Shown here: positions 43,873 to 56,842 of the stretch, one piece after another
Numbering within the stretch: the stretch's first letter is position 1
Layout of the letters: every line of letters starts with the position of its first letter
Assembly: GCA_021229015.1 (NCBI GenBank)
Contig: CM037781.1
Coordinates: 70,082,173-70,146,172, forward strand
Reading direction: 5' to 3'
Origin: Solen grandis
Lineage: Eukaryota; Mollusca; Bivalvia; Adapedonta; Solenidae
Length of the DNA stretch: 64,000 nt
Program-made: the position numbers and the translations under genes
Notes under the pieces: model-generated
Told to the model about the DNA's origin: nothing
The model's input: only the letters and a program-made list of their open reading frames with translations
Databases searched by the model: none

Positions 43873-46157
43873 CTATATGTCATTAACTGAGTTAAGTTCA
43901 TCACCCAATTCCATCTGTTCGAAATATCCAAGAAAATCATTGATTGTCCTCTTTATTTCGAGTTTAAACTTCTCGTGCTTGATGTTATCATTTGGTCCTG
44001 TACACATAGATTTCACAATTTGTGGCAGGACACACGTGAACAAAGCTGTCACCACATGCATGACGACGTGAAGTTTTTGGAACGTGTCAGTCTTCATTAG
44101 TAAATCAAGAGATATTCCGATTATCGTCATAATAATGGTTAACTTCAACAAAGACACAAACATCTGTTTCCTCCTTGGACAATGCATTTCAATTACATGC
44201 TCAAAAAGAACAACTTTTACCCCTTTCAGTCTGTTCTTGTTTACAACAAGTTGATCTCTGTCGTTAGCTCTTTGTATTGACTCGCACACCTTGAAGGTGG
44301 TCTTTAACAAGTTTTGATAAACACGTGAAAACTCTTTTATACAATCCCATAAATAGTAGATAAAGGTACATACCAATATCAAATATCCATAAGACTCTCT
44401 CGGGTAGATAATGATGCCAGTGTAAGTAAAGATAAAGACGCGAGAAATAAAGAGAGCAGCATCCATGAAAATAATACTAAACATGAACATAAAATAAATA
44501 ATGGCAGACAAAATGAATGATGACAAAAAGTAATATTTACATTTTCCAATACCTTCCTCGGTATGTCTTGTTAACGTCCTGTAGTAGGCCCGGACCATTA
44601 CTGCTGAGAATGTAGCAATTGGAAAGCTGTTAGTCAAAATATACAATAGAATCTCAAGAAAGCAAAACGTGACGTAGAAAGGAAGGAAGGTAAAACACAG
44701 TCGCGATTGGCAGATCGTTTCCCAGCGGTCACACTGAGAGTTGAAAACAAACTTCCAAAACTTTGGATTGAGGATGGTATAAAACTTTCCCAACATGAAG
44801 CTATACACCCGATAGTAGCCTTGCCGTTTCCGAATTGGGACTGACCCATAACATTCTACGTCTGTGAGACAGAGGTCAATACGGGTAGCTTGGTCGGTTC
44901 TGTTCACTTCTGGTAGGCCTCTTACAAGTAAAGTAGACAGTGAAGGTGGCAAAGCCAACAATGTTATACCAATAAGCAAATAGAGAGATACTGCTATGTA
45001 CGGTCCGCCGAGGTACGAAAGAAAATTAAATTCGCTCTCCTTATAACCTGCAAGCATGGATCGGAATCCTAGAGGTACTCCTTTTGAGACGCAGTGCTTT
45101 AGAAAATTTGGCATATATATGTAATCAAGCAGAATCTGTACTGCAACGAATAAAAGACTGACAAATGGTAGAATAAACCGGATAGTTCGAGAAACACACT
45201 TAATCGAGGAGTCAAAATGGCGTAAAGGATAAAGTAATGTTCCAAAAAATGTTACTTTATATGAATTGTCTATGAAGAGATACTCATTATACGCGGAGTT
45301 CTCAACCCCGGATCCAACTTCCAAACTTCCAGTTTCTTTTGATAGGCTAAAACGCCACGTCAGATTCAAAATGAGAAGTGGGGTGTAGCAAAATACAATG
45401 ACTGCTATTACAAATGGGATTATCCACCACAGTTCGTCATACTGAAACGTCTCTTCTTTGCAATATGCTTCTCGTTTTCCTTTATTAATGGAATAGTAAT
45501 ACGAACAGCATGAATGCTCTATAGCTTCAATTGGGCATATTATGTTTTTACAAAGTTGATATAGAAATCGGGGATAGATGAACATACGTTTTTTGTAACA
45601 CCAAAAACTAGGGCCGTATGTTTCTGCTTTTTCGATTGACATTGAAGACAACTCTTTGGTTAGGCTAGCTAAAGCATTGCTAATAGCTATATCTGATTTC
45701 TTCTCCCCCACGACCAGATTAGAACAGTTTCCATCGCGAATTCAAGCTCAATTTCAATAGGATCATAAATATATTCCGATAACAGATTCATCGACCATAT
45801 TTGGAACTCCATCGGCCAACTTAGAAACTCGAAGGATCCATGTTTTCCGTAGAATGTCCAAACCCATATGTTCTCTTCAACAACATTTTTCGATCCAATA
45901 ATCCTTACATTGTCGCTTGTGGGTGTAAGAATAAGATACACATATGTAAGCTCATTAAAGATAACATTATGCCTGAAACTTGAGATACTTGTCTTGGTGA
46001 CTGTCATGTTACAAGTGTTATTAGCTTCGTAATCTTGTGTAAGTTCTTTAGCAAGATAATTGCTAGGGTTAGTTTCTTTGCCCTTAACGACAGACAAGTT
46101 CACCATGATGATCAGGATGATTTCGAAGAATGAGACATTCATCATCCTTATTGCCAT
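43873..46157 (-). CDS. Orphan multi-pass membrane protein, copy A (one frameshift)
   Basis: No known family recognised. From ATG 46,157: hydrophobic signal peptide (MAIRMMNVSFFEIILIIMVN), then an ectodomain with N-glycosylation sites (NNT, NMT) and cysteines including PSFWCYKKR and LCKNIICPIE. About nine membrane segments follow, at about residues 244-268, 325-347, 384-411, 488-522 (one or two), 548-566, 570-590, 595-612, 665-690 and 695-715. The tail is short and polar. Relative to copy B one base is missing at 45,736/45,737, so the frame is open from 46,157 to about 45,687 and then in another frame from 45,711 to the stop at 43,873. Real translation as it stands would give a secreted stub of about 156 residues. 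Full length would be about 760. The rest is fully open, which argues for a very recent break or an assembly error. An AG acceptor (TTTTTCTTTTTCAG) at 46,172 implies a 5' UTR intron. Confidence 0.85.
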
Positions 46158-46171
46158 GTTCAACAGCTCCA

Positions 46172-47690
46172 CTGAAAAAGAAAAATCACGTGTAATGATA
46201 ATATGTAATATGATAATATATGTATATATAAATTACATACACACACAAGTTGAAGAAACATAGGTACAGTTTATTTACTTACAGTTTATTTACCGCAAAC
46301 TGCCCGTCTTCAACTTACACCTTCCAATCTGAATATAAGCGTTTGGCCGGCCTTATACTTTGTGTTCCTTTCTGTGTCTATTAGGTCTGCATTTTTCTTC
46401 CTTTTGCTGACATTTTCAAATCAACCTAGGGAACAAAAGAAGGATATATTACATTGTCTTTTCTTTTAAAATTTCCGTGTGTATATTTGGAATACATTTT
46501 AAATTGCACGTATTTTCCCGCCGCGTTGTGTCTATTTCATATGAACTGTTATCTGAAGTTAGTCAATGATGTTGCATTATATGGACATAACTATACGTGT
46601 ATGATGTCTTTCATGACAGGCAGTTTTTGTGCATCATCTCTCCAGGAAATACTGATAATAATCCAGGCTGTAATATTTCTTTATTTTTCATCTTCATCGC
46701 TGAAAAGCGACGTTTGGTGAAATAAAAACCATCAACACAAATACTTATTGTTAAATTGCAAACATCACGTACAAAGCCAGCGTTTAGTTCGATGCATTTA
46801 TGACCAGCTTCATGTCAAAAAAACCCCACAACAAAACAGTTAAAATGCGCACGTAAACATTTTTGCAAGTTCGTGATAGGCAGGATGGTGCATCATCTCT
46901 CAGGGAAATATTGATTAGAATCCAGGTAATAAAATGCCTTTATTTGTTATCTTCATCGCTGAAAAAATGTTGCACAAAAGATAATAAGCATCAACAACAA
47001 ATACTTATTGTGAAATTGTAAACGTCGCGGACAGATCTAGAGCTTACGTTCAGTTCGATACATTCAAGTCGGGCTTTATGTCAAAAACAGTGGTGTCAGA
47101 AATCACCAAGATGACTATGAAAAAATATCAAAAGACTTGAATATGCATCTACACTTAAAACAGTTTTGTGCTAGATGGTAAATGCCGCTTTTGCAGACCG
47201 AGGACCAAAGAACTAATTAAAAGGCGAAAGTAAACATTTTTACAAGTTTGAAAGAAGTATTAAATTTACCAACTGATGACGACACTACATTTGTTTGAGT
47301 CCGAATACAAGCTGAAAGTAAACAATACACAAGTAAAGGCTAGATGTGTATACGTATTGCTCAAAAGAACATTTAAACGCTATTTACTTATATGTAATTC
47401 CTGTGCAAACCTTGCACGTCGCGATCAACCACCTTTTGATTTCCATAGCTAAGCTAAGTACCGGTAAATGTTTTCTTGCAAATGTATACAGGTCACAAAA
47501 TTCTTTTGGCAGCAATCTCTTTTAATGTCCTCGACATATATCGAAAAAGACATACTTAAAAGTCATGGCATTTATATTTTAGAGCCTTAAATTTAAATGA
47601 TTTATTTTAATGTTTGCGACATTTATGTAGCATTGCATTGATACTTTTCGGCAAATATACTTTTTGATATTTATACTTTATGAAATTTTT
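46172..47690. other. 5' flank of gene A with an internal duplication
   Basis: No coding exon seen. Two related blocks of about 230 bases (46,596-46,830 and 46,866-47,085) share GCATCATCTCTC..GGAAATA, ATCTTCATCGCTGAAAA and ACTTATTGT.AAATTG words. The same pair is in copy 2 at 57,276-57,510 and 57,540-57,760. The promoter and non-coding first exon of gene A should lie in or beyond this flank. Confidence 0.6.
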
Positions 47691-48041
47691 TGTGTGTACA
47701 TTGGAAGATGTATTATTTACTTTCAGTGTTACAAAGTAGGGGCCTGAAGTGAATTAAACTTTTTTAAGTTCTAGGCAGTGGTTGTCTCCCTTTATTAACC
47801 TTAATTTTTTTCATCTCATGACAAAGGATAAAATATATAAAAAAACATCTTTGTGTTCAGTTACTCTCAGTTATGCCTTATCCCCGAGATATTGTCTGAT
47901 ATTATGATTAAATAAAATTGAAAAATAGTTGGTTTCGATTGTTTATTCAATATTCTTAACATGGTAATTTACACTTTACGACAATGAAAAACTCACGATT
48001 CATTTTTTTTTATAAATATTAAAATTATGACGCTGATGGTT

Positions 48042-48045
<4 letters not shown>

Positions 48046-48080
<35 letters not shown>
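48046..48080. repeat. CA microsatellite, expanded in copy 2
   Basis: About 17 CA units, against about seven at the matching place in copy 1 (36,282-36,297). The expansion removed or replaced the CTATCCAGCCG sequence found in copy 1. Confidence 0.9.
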
Positions 48081-48081
<1 letters not shown>

Positions 48082-48109
48082 CCCGGTGGCCCATAGACAT
48101 ATTCACCAT

Positions 48110-48450
48110 ATGTTTCTGGGTAGCCGTATGGTCTGAGCATCCGCCAAAGAATCGGAAGGTCGTGGGTTCGAGTCCCATCGTCACAAAAATGGTACTATCA
48201 TAGGTCCTTTTTTTGGCACTCAGTATATAAGGGTATTTTTTAGGATTGGCGGTAACCGGGCCGATCTCCGAGACAACAGATTAGCACAGATGATTGATGC
48301 GGAGCCGGGATTTAGTAACTGGTTGTGGTACTATGCCACATGTCTACGGTGTGAACTCGCACTGTATCATCACTATATCTGTCTCATGTAGACAAACGTC
48401 CCCAAATAACTGAAATACAGTTGAAGGGACATTAGCCCAAACAAACTCTG
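48110..48450 (+). mobile_element. tRNA-derived SINE with V-SINE-like tail, copy 2
   Basis: Same element as 36,345-36,680, carried along by the duplication. B box GGGTTCGAGTCCC intact. Confidence 0.75.
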
Positions 48451-50400
48451 GTGCGCATCTGTGTGAAATATGCGTTTGAGAGTGACATCTTTCGCGCGCA
48501 CATAAATATTGCGCTACAGTGTAATTAGTTTTTGGAATAAAGGAATGTTTAATAATTTTAATTATTAATATAAATATTGTGACTGGATACTTTGACACAT
48601 ATCACAGGAACATGCGGGTATTTTAGAATAAGTCCATTCCGAACTGTGATTCCAATATCTCTTGGATAATTACCTGTTCTTCTGGTCTCTAAATAACCAT
48701 ATATAATGCCTAGTCCCCTACACAGGCATCAGCACTACAAAATTTGGCGGTGTATGGCTGATTTTCAGTAGAATGTACCTACATATCTGAGGAATATTGT
48801 CGTTTTGTTATTTGCACACGCCCATATTTTTCTCCCATATATTTCAATATAGGAAAACAGAATAGGCGGCTGCAAAAACAAAATTAATAAATAAATAATT
48901 AAATAAAATGACACTATTCCTCAGATATATTTATTAACTATTGTGACTTAGACATTTTCCAATGAAATTTGGCCACACACAATATTATATAGTTCTAGTG
49001 CCACTGAGTCCCCAAATGGCTTATCATGACAGAGGGTCTTTTAACTTTGAAAGAAAATATCAAGATTAAAACCTATCCCGTGGTTGTGGATAACAAAATT
49101 TGCAACATTTACAAATCGTATTTATCGTACAAAAACAACAACAACAACAACAACAAGCAACAACAACAAACAATCGCGGAGTAGCAAGATACACAAGATG
49201 ATTCTAATAAACCCGAGAAGCCTGAATCTAGATTTGTTGTTAACAACCTATGACCGACCCAACGTCATTTTTAGTGGGAATTATGAAAGTATGCCTTGTT
49301 TCCTAAAATATCTTGATCAACATGATTATAATTTCAGTATCTAATACCTGTCTAGTACATTTTTTCTTACAGACATATGAGATATTTTTCCTTCAGTATA
49401 TTAACTTTGCCGAAAATTTTCGTTTATTCTATTTATTTATTTATTTTTGATTGGGTCATGATTGGGCTATGCTCGCCCGTGAAGGCTTACTGGCACTATA
49501 TCCACACAATTTGTCATTCTTTCGGACTTAATTTCATTGGAATACGTCTACGGACAGTTTCTGGCGGCGTCAGCATTACCTCATGAAGAAAATAATTAAT
49601 TATTATAAAATAGATGACAATGTTTGTTATCAAAATACGCACATGTAGAAAAATATGGCTGTTTTAAGAACGCTAGAGTTATGCCCTTTGTGAGTTGAAT
49701 TTAAAGCTTCTTTTGCTTATAGAGAGATATCAATAAAAAAATATGAATGTAAAAATGCTCGTCTCCACCACATCAATGTCGAATTCGTAAGTCACTATAT
49801 AAGTTTTGAGTGACCGCCCCGTAATATAACGAACATCACGTTCATAATTACAACCGTTTTAAGATAACAAGAGTTATGTCCCTGTAGATATGCTCCGCGG
49901 ACACATTCATTATAAGCTGTTTGGGTTTAATATATCACGGACAGTATTCCAGATTTTTTCTACCTTGTAAAGAAATAAACATAAAAAAACAGCCATAATA
50001 AGACAACAAAACGTAAATAAATATAACTCTGCAAGCCGCTGAAAGAAATATTTCGAGATAATATATTGACAGCTCTTTTGAAATGGTGTCACCTTTAGAG
50101 ACACGTTGATCAAAGTAAATAAGGAAGAAAATACGCGTTATTTAAAACAATCTAGTCACAATATTTAGATTTATAGATATATTGGTACCCTTTGTAATAT
50201 ACACTATTTTGTTCACATTTCACCTTCTGTAATGAGGTATCAAACAGGTACATGTATCAAATAAAACGCACACCTCTAATGCAGGTATATGTTAATTGAC
50301 TAGAAATATGTCCATCTACACTGATACCATCGCTGTTAAGTTTAATTTGATTTAAAAGTTATTGAACAAATACATAAGATTTAATATATCAAATTATGGT

Positions 50401-50601
50401 TAAGGTGATCCATCCAGCATTAAATTAGATTCATGATCTTTCAAATGCTTAAAAAAGAGTTCAGAGCAAGTGCAAGCACCCATTGACTTTGAGTTATAGC
50501 CTTTTTTTGCTCTAAGTCTATAAAGGCTTGCATTTACTTTAAAATTCCTATGAGCACTTGATGGACCATGATCACAATTCGATGATATATGGATTACCAT
50601 A
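50401..50601. mobile_element. MITE with AAGGTGATCCATCC ends, copy 2
   Basis: Duplicate of 38,634-38,833 with a few substitutions. Confidence 0.65.
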
Positions 50602-51952
50602 AAATGACCGAAATTGTGTTTAGTTATTATTATCATGACAAACTTCTAAGTCAAATATGAATGAAAAACATCAAATCATTCACAGAAATAGATTAAAATC
50701 TGAAATCTGACCCAAAATATCTCAGGAAAGGGCCACAACTCTTCCAAAGTTGAGTGGATATAAAACCAAAATTGAACACGGCCTTCATTTGGATATTATA
50801 TACTTGCACGCAAAATATGAGTTATATCTATATGGTCTTTCAAAAGTTGCATAATCGGAAACGGAAAAAAATGACATAAGAATATGCCAACAAAGTGTCT
50901 TAACTCCGGAGATTTTATGTGGAAGGTAACAAATATCGAACTTGATCCGCATTTTTTATATCTCATTCTGATAAATCATATATGAATTAAATCCGTCAAG
51001 TCCTTGAAAAGTTATTGATCCGAAACGAAAATTCCACGGACGGACTGACATGGGTTGCTCTTGTTGCCCTTTCATCATTCTTCGAATGACATTGGGTGGG
51101 GTGTGGATATAAAATTTATTCTGTACATTTAATAAACACTTCTTTCAAATAAACGTTTATATCAATATACAGTAAAATGGCAAAATTCAGTCGAAGGATT
51201 ATCTAGTACGAAACTATTCCGAGATATATTCTTAGTCTGGTACAAAGTCAGATACTTTCATGAAACTTGATATATAACCATGTCATATGGGTTATCCGAG
51301 CTGTGCGATTTCCCGAGGATTGTATACTCCACTTCCGGTTCTCGAAATATCAAACACAAATGTACATTTAGTTCATTATGTACAAATATTTGTATTACTT
51401 AAGACACGGGACAAGAAGAAAAAGTAACTGACAAAAGGTTTGGGAAATAAGTTTATTTGTCACAGGAATGCACACAAATGCTAATTTACACTTTTTTATG
51501 CATGAACAATTGTCAATGCCTTGGATATATGTTAACGGTATTAGAATGACAAGCATTAATTCATGACAAAACCGTTTGTTACAGAGAAAATAAATGAACA
51601 CTCTGTCTGACAAACCAGCGTACGCTCTGTAAAAAGAAACTGCTCAGAGGGAGTCTCTGACTCAACAAAATATATAAGACACGTTCATTATAATACATCG
51701 TCGGAAACCCACAGGCGATTACTTAGGTACTCTTCATCACTTACTGGATTGAAACGTAAACTGTAGTCGTAGGTACTAGTTCCGGTGTATGAGAAAAGTT
51801 TAAACATGAGAATTGACTTACAAAGGACACACTTTTAACAAGTCATTCCATATGAAGAAGGCGTTGTTAATTACAAAGTTTTTTCTTTTCCTAAACTGAT
51901 ATGTGCTGCTGCAGAAATGATCAAGCTTTTGCTGTTAAGAATGCTATATTAA

Positions 51953-52111
51953 TTTAAGGTATAGTCCCTGTAATGGTTCCGCTACGTCTTGGACCACTTA
52001 ACCTCTACCAAGATAACCAAGGTACCCTAATGAAACATTAGGAAACATTGATTTTCTCTCCGTGAAAGTCATGAGGTCCGAAATGTAGCGGAACCATTAC
52101 AGGGACTTTAA
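51953..52111. mobile_element. Foldback MITE, copy 2
   Basis: Duplicate of 40,027-40,185. The arms CCCTGTAATGGTTCCGCTAC and GTAGCGGAACCATTACAGGG are still perfectly complementary. Confidence 0.78.
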
Positions 52112-52854
52112 GTATATGGTATATTAGTTTGGCTGTTGTTGTACGAGCGAAAAAAAAAATCGGAAGCCACAGTGAAGGTACAAGAGTCACTGAACTGACA
52201 GTCGCGGAAATAAATGACATAGAAGTTTGAATCACGGAAAAAAAAGGTACGTAAAAATTTATTAATTCAGATGTTATGGAACTGTAGTGACAGGGAAGAA
52301 AAAAACAATGAAAGATCTGTGACGACACACCTCTCTATAGATCATTATTAAAGGAAAACCACAACAGTAAACTAAAACAACAAAAACAAGCAAAACAACT
52401 TTCAGATATTTATGGCATCCAACCATACTGCTATGCGCAAAAATCAGACTATTTACTCGTAAATCAAATACTAAATACAGATCCGAACTGCACGATCATT
52501 TAGGACCCGTGATCATACACCAAAGCGAGATGGCATTCAAAAATTCAGCAAACATTGAACATTGTAACATTCTGAAAATTCAAAAATCCTAAATAAAGTT
52601 CGATGCGATGAAAAAGATATTCTGTCAATCTCATTAAAATCATATCCTAATTTGCGCTCCTCTACTATCTGCGATTATCGAAATATGAAATATACTGAAC
52701 TTGATTTTTATGAGACTGATATTCAGTCAAACGTAAATGAGTGTTGCCTTTGTGATACAGCCGTTTCACTTTGTTGTGTTTAAATGTATTTGGTATCATT
52801 GAAATTACCAAAACATCAGATGATCAAGAACTTCAAGAATTCATGGGGAAAAAT

Positions 52855-53325
52855 GGGCGGGGGTCACCCTTCTAATTTTTGAGTTATTTGTCCCTGAAAG
52901 TGATTTTTTTTGCTCTTTTCAGTCATTTTCAAGGGTAGATAACTCAATATTATGGACTAGCAACACTTTATTTAATTTCAACTCGATGTTTTGTACTGTA
53001 TTCTCTGTCACTGTGTAAAAGTTTTAGAAATTCTATCCAACAGATACTATAGTGCATACGCGAATATATAGAAATTTTCTTAATTATTTTTAAGAAAAAC
53101 ACAGTATGTTTATTTGCTGAAACATAGTGAAATGGTGAAAAAACTATTGAACAGAATTATTTCAAACCTTGCATAATGACTAGAAATGAAATAACAAATA
53201 ATAATGTGAAATAAAATAAGGTATCGATAAGCTTGATTTATCTGTCCTTGAATATGACATAAAAGAGCAAAAATTTCATTTCAGGGGCAGATAACTCAAA
53301 AAGTAGAATGGTGACCCCAAATATT
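52855..53325. mobile_element. MITE with GGGGTCACC ends, empty-site copy
   Basis: Left GGGGTCACCCTTCTAATTTT with TGAGTTATTTGTCCCTGAAA, right GGGGCAGATAACTCAAAAAG with TAGAATGGTGACCCC: inverted ends of about 35 bases. In copy 1 the same element (about 40,851-42,890) is split by the 1.6-kb transposon. A diverged relative forms the core of 60,107-60,628. Confidence 0.65.
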
Positions 53326-54080
53326 TTTCCCATAATTTTTTTTCTAGTGTAATTTTCTATAATCAGGCAAAGATTAAGAAAATTATAATGTTTGATTTTA
53401 ATTTTTCCTTCTCTGTCTACATGTATATAGAAAATAATTGCATTATGCGCGTATGCCTTTAATAACTGAATGATGAAGCATGGCTGGTTTTGTTAATTAA
53501 TTGAATAAATATAAATTAATCACGTTATCATATTTTAATTATTTATCTTAGAAGAAATATATGCCAAACAGTTATTCGAATACAGACATTACGGTTATAA
53601 AACAACAACAACAACAAACATTTCCGCCAGACGTTACCCACGATTTTGCGTCTAATAAGCGTAACGTCAAAATAACTTGTTTTTGACGTTACGTTCAAAT
53701 CTCTTGTTATCAAGTGCAAATTATGACTTATTGTATGATTTGATTATTGAATTTTCTGCACGTTGAGGTTCATATCTTTACATGTATATAGCCGACAGAA
53801 ACAATGCTAATTTTGATTTTCCTAACATTCGAAGTAATTTATATATAAATACAATAAATTTTTTCATCTAGTAATTGGTAAAAACTAAATATATGTCCTT
53901 TAAAAAGTTCATCATTGGTGTGCTCAAAATTGATATTATATGTGATTGTCATATGTGATATCTGCATCAATACTAAAATATTTTAAACATCATTCATATT
54001 TGCTAAAATGTCACAGTGCAATTTATTATCCGTGTTTCACGACGTCGTAAATTTCCAGTTTATATTGCAGCTTGTTTTCG

Positions 54081-54337
54081 TGTGTGTCACCTTTTTCGCC
54101 TTTTCCACTACCAGCGTAACAACGTCCCTTGCCAAGCTTGACAATTATCAAATCAACAGTACAAATGGTGGTTATACTGTGTGATGTAAGCACAAGCGAC
54201 ACGATATCCACGGTGCCGCTGTCTATCAAACTCCACGCAGTAGTTACCTCCCCTTACAGTTGTAGATAACTGCCACCACAAGTAAAAATTAACAGAATTT
54301 AGCTAATTTTTCTTTTTTCCAAAAAAAAAAAAAATTA
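54081..54337 (+). mobile_element. 257-bp insertion found only in copy 2, ending in poly(A)
   Basis: Lies between GCTTGTTTTC and CTGCGAGTGTCATTTCCC, which are contiguous in copy 1 (about 43,645). It ends with a run of 14 A followed by TTACTG, as a retroposed sequence would. A 67-codon minus-strand frame covers part of it, but I recognise no product. Confidence 0.5.
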
Positions 54338-54541
54338 CTGCGAGTGTCATTTCCCTAAATATGTTTTCTTTATATACATTAAATTTCGCCTCGTGATAAA
54401 AAATAAATCATTTTAAAAAATATTTTTGTTGTTGTGACCGGAGACGCCATTTTGTTAGTTTACCACCATCCATCACGTGACATATGTGACGGCAGTGATT
54501 TTTTTGCTTGCAAGGGAGATCACTGTGTGGAGTTTGGCTGT

Positions 54542-56828
54542 CTATATGTCATTAACTGAGTTGAGTTCATCATCCGATTCCATCTGTTCGAAATATCCAA
54601 GAAAATCTTTAATTGTCCTCTTTATTTCGAGTTTAAACTTCTTGTGCTTGATGTTATCATCTGGTCCTGTACACAAAGATTTCACAATTTGTGGCAGGAT
54701 ACACGTGAACAAAGCTGTCCCCACATGCATGACGACGTGAAGTTTTTGGAACGTGTCAGTCTTCATCAGTAAATCCAGAGATATTCCGATTATCGTTAAA
54801 ATGATGGTTAACTTCAACAAAGACACAAACATCTGTTTCCTCCTTGGACAATGCATTTCAATTACATGCTCAAAAAGAACAACTTTTACCCCTTTCAGTC
54901 TGTTCTTGTTTACAACAAGTTGATCTCTGTCGTTAGCTCTTTGTATTGACTCGCACACTTTGACGGTAGTCTTTAACAAGTTTTGATACACACGTGAAAA
55001 CTCTTTTATGCAATCCCATAAATAGTAGATAAAGGTACATACCAATATCAAATATCCATAAGACTCTCTCGGGTAGATAATAATGCCAGTGTAAGTAAAG
55101 ATAAAGACGCGAGAAATAAAGAGAGCAGCATCCATGAAAATAATACTAAACATGAACATAAAATAAATAATGGCAGACAAAATGAATGGATGACAAAATG
55201 TAATATTTACATGTTCCAATACCTTCTTCAGTATGTCTTGTTAACGTCCTGTAGTAGGCCCGGACCATTACTGCTGAAAATGTAGCAATTGGAAAGCTGT
55301 TAGTTAAAGTATACAATAGAATCTCAAGAAAGCAAAACGTGACGTAGAAAGGAAGGAAGGTAAAACGCAATCGCGATTGACAAATCATTTCCCAGCGGTC
55401 ACACTGTGAGTTGAAAACAAACTTCCAAAACTTTGGATTGAGGATGGTATAAAACTTTCCCAACATGAAGCTATACACTCGATAGTAACCTTGCCGTTTC
55501 CGAATTGGGACTGACCCATAACATTCTACGTCTGTGAGACAGAGGTCAATACGGGTAGCTTGGTCGGTTCTGTTCACTTCTGGTAGGCCTCTTACAAGTA
55601 AAGTAGACAGTGAAGGTGGCAAAGCCAACAATGTTATACCAATAAGCAAATAGAGAGATACTGCTATGTACGGTCCGCCGAGGTACGAAAGAAAATTAAA
55701 TTCGCTCTCCTTATAACCTGCAAGCATGGATCGGAATCCTAGAGGTACTCCTTTTGAGACGCAGTGCTTTAGAAAATATGGCATATATATGTAATCAAGG
55801 AGAATCTGTACTGCAACGAATAAAAGACTGACAAATGGTAAAATAAACCGGATAGTTCGAGAAACACACTTAATCGAGGAGTCAAAATGGCGTAAAGGAT
55901 AAAGTAATGTTCCAAAAAATGTTACTTTATATGTATTGTCTATGAAGAGATACTCATCATACGTGGAGTTCTCAACCCCGGATCCAACTTCCGAACTTCC
56001 AGTTTCTTTTGATAGGCTAAAACGCCACGTTAAATTCAAAATGAGAAGTGGGGTGTAGCAAAATACAATGACTGCTATTACAAATGGGATTATCCACCAC
56101 AGTTCGTCATACTGAAACGTCTCTTCTTTGCAATATACTTCTCGTCTTCCTTTATTAATGGAATAGTAATACGAACAGCATGAATGCTCTATAGCTTCAA
56201 TTGGGCATATTATGTTTTTACAAAGTTGATATAGAAATCGGGGGTTGATGAACATACGTTTTTTGTAACACCAAAAACTAGGGCCGTATGTTTCTGCTTT
56301 TTCGATTGACATTGAAGACAATTCTTTGGTTAGGTTAGCTAAAGCATTGCTAATAGCTATATCTGATTCCTTCTCCCCCACGATCAGATTAGAACAGTTT
56401 CCATCGACGAATTCCAGCTCAATTTCAATAGGACCATAAATATATTCCGATAACAGATTCATCGACCATATTTGGAACTCCATCGGCCAACTCAGAAACT
56501 CGAAGGATCCATGTTTTCCGTAGAATGTCCAAACCCATATGTTCTCTTCAACAACATTTTTCGATCCAATAATCCTTATATTGTTGCTTTTGGGTGTAAG
56601 AAGAAGATACACATATGTAAGCTCACCAAAGATAACAATATGTCTGAAAGTTGAGATACTTTTCTTGGTGACTGTCATGTTACAAGTGTTATTAGCTTTG
56701 TAATCTTGTGTAAGTTCTTCAGCAAGATAATTACTAGGGTTAGTTTCTTTGCCCTTAACGACAAACAAGTTCACCGTGATGATCAGGATGATTTCGAAGT
56801 ATGAGACATTCATTATCCTCATTGCCAT
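54542..56828 (-). CDS. Orphan multi-pass membrane protein, copy B (one frameshift)
   Basis: Paralogue of gene A with the same layout: signal peptide MAMRIMNVSYFEIILIITVN, glycosylated cysteine-bearing ectodomain (GNCSN, PSFWCYKKR, HSCCSYYYS), first membrane segment WWIIPFVIAVIVFCYTPLLI, then KGVPLGFRSMLAGY, LGGPYIAVSLYLLIG and LPPSLSTLLVRGLP around the third. One extra base at 55,188/55,189 (AATGGATG against AATGATG in A) shifts the frame after CKYYILSS. Translation from ATG 56,828 therefore gives about 560 residues with roughly four membrane segments, and the last five segments are in another frame, ending at the stop at 54,542. Its N-terminal half is intact exactly where A is broken, and the reverse. 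The acceptor at 56,843 matches gene A. Likely regulation is unknown. Confidence 0.85.
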
Positions 56829-56842
56829 GTTCAACAGCTCCA

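Larger units (their letters stand above)
35921..47681. repeat. Tandem segmental duplication, copy 1 (carries gene A)
   Basis: Starts TGTGTGTACATTGGAAGATG and is followed directly by the same start at 47,691. Co-linear with copy 2 over the whole length and highly similar by eye. It differs by a 1.6-kb transposon present only here and by several deletions (about 137 bp near 39,078, about 100 bp near 40,350, and a 257-bp block near 43,645 that copy 2 has). Confidence 0.93.

Noticed and set aside
46158..46172. GTG start upstream of the ATG of gene A (and the same in B)
   Set aside because: Non-ATG start is unlikely in an animal gene, and a strong splice acceptor lies exactly at this point.
54026..54229. 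67-codon minus-strand frame near gene B
   Set aside because: Lies mostly in the copy-2-specific insertion, has no recognisable product and no counterpart in copy 1.
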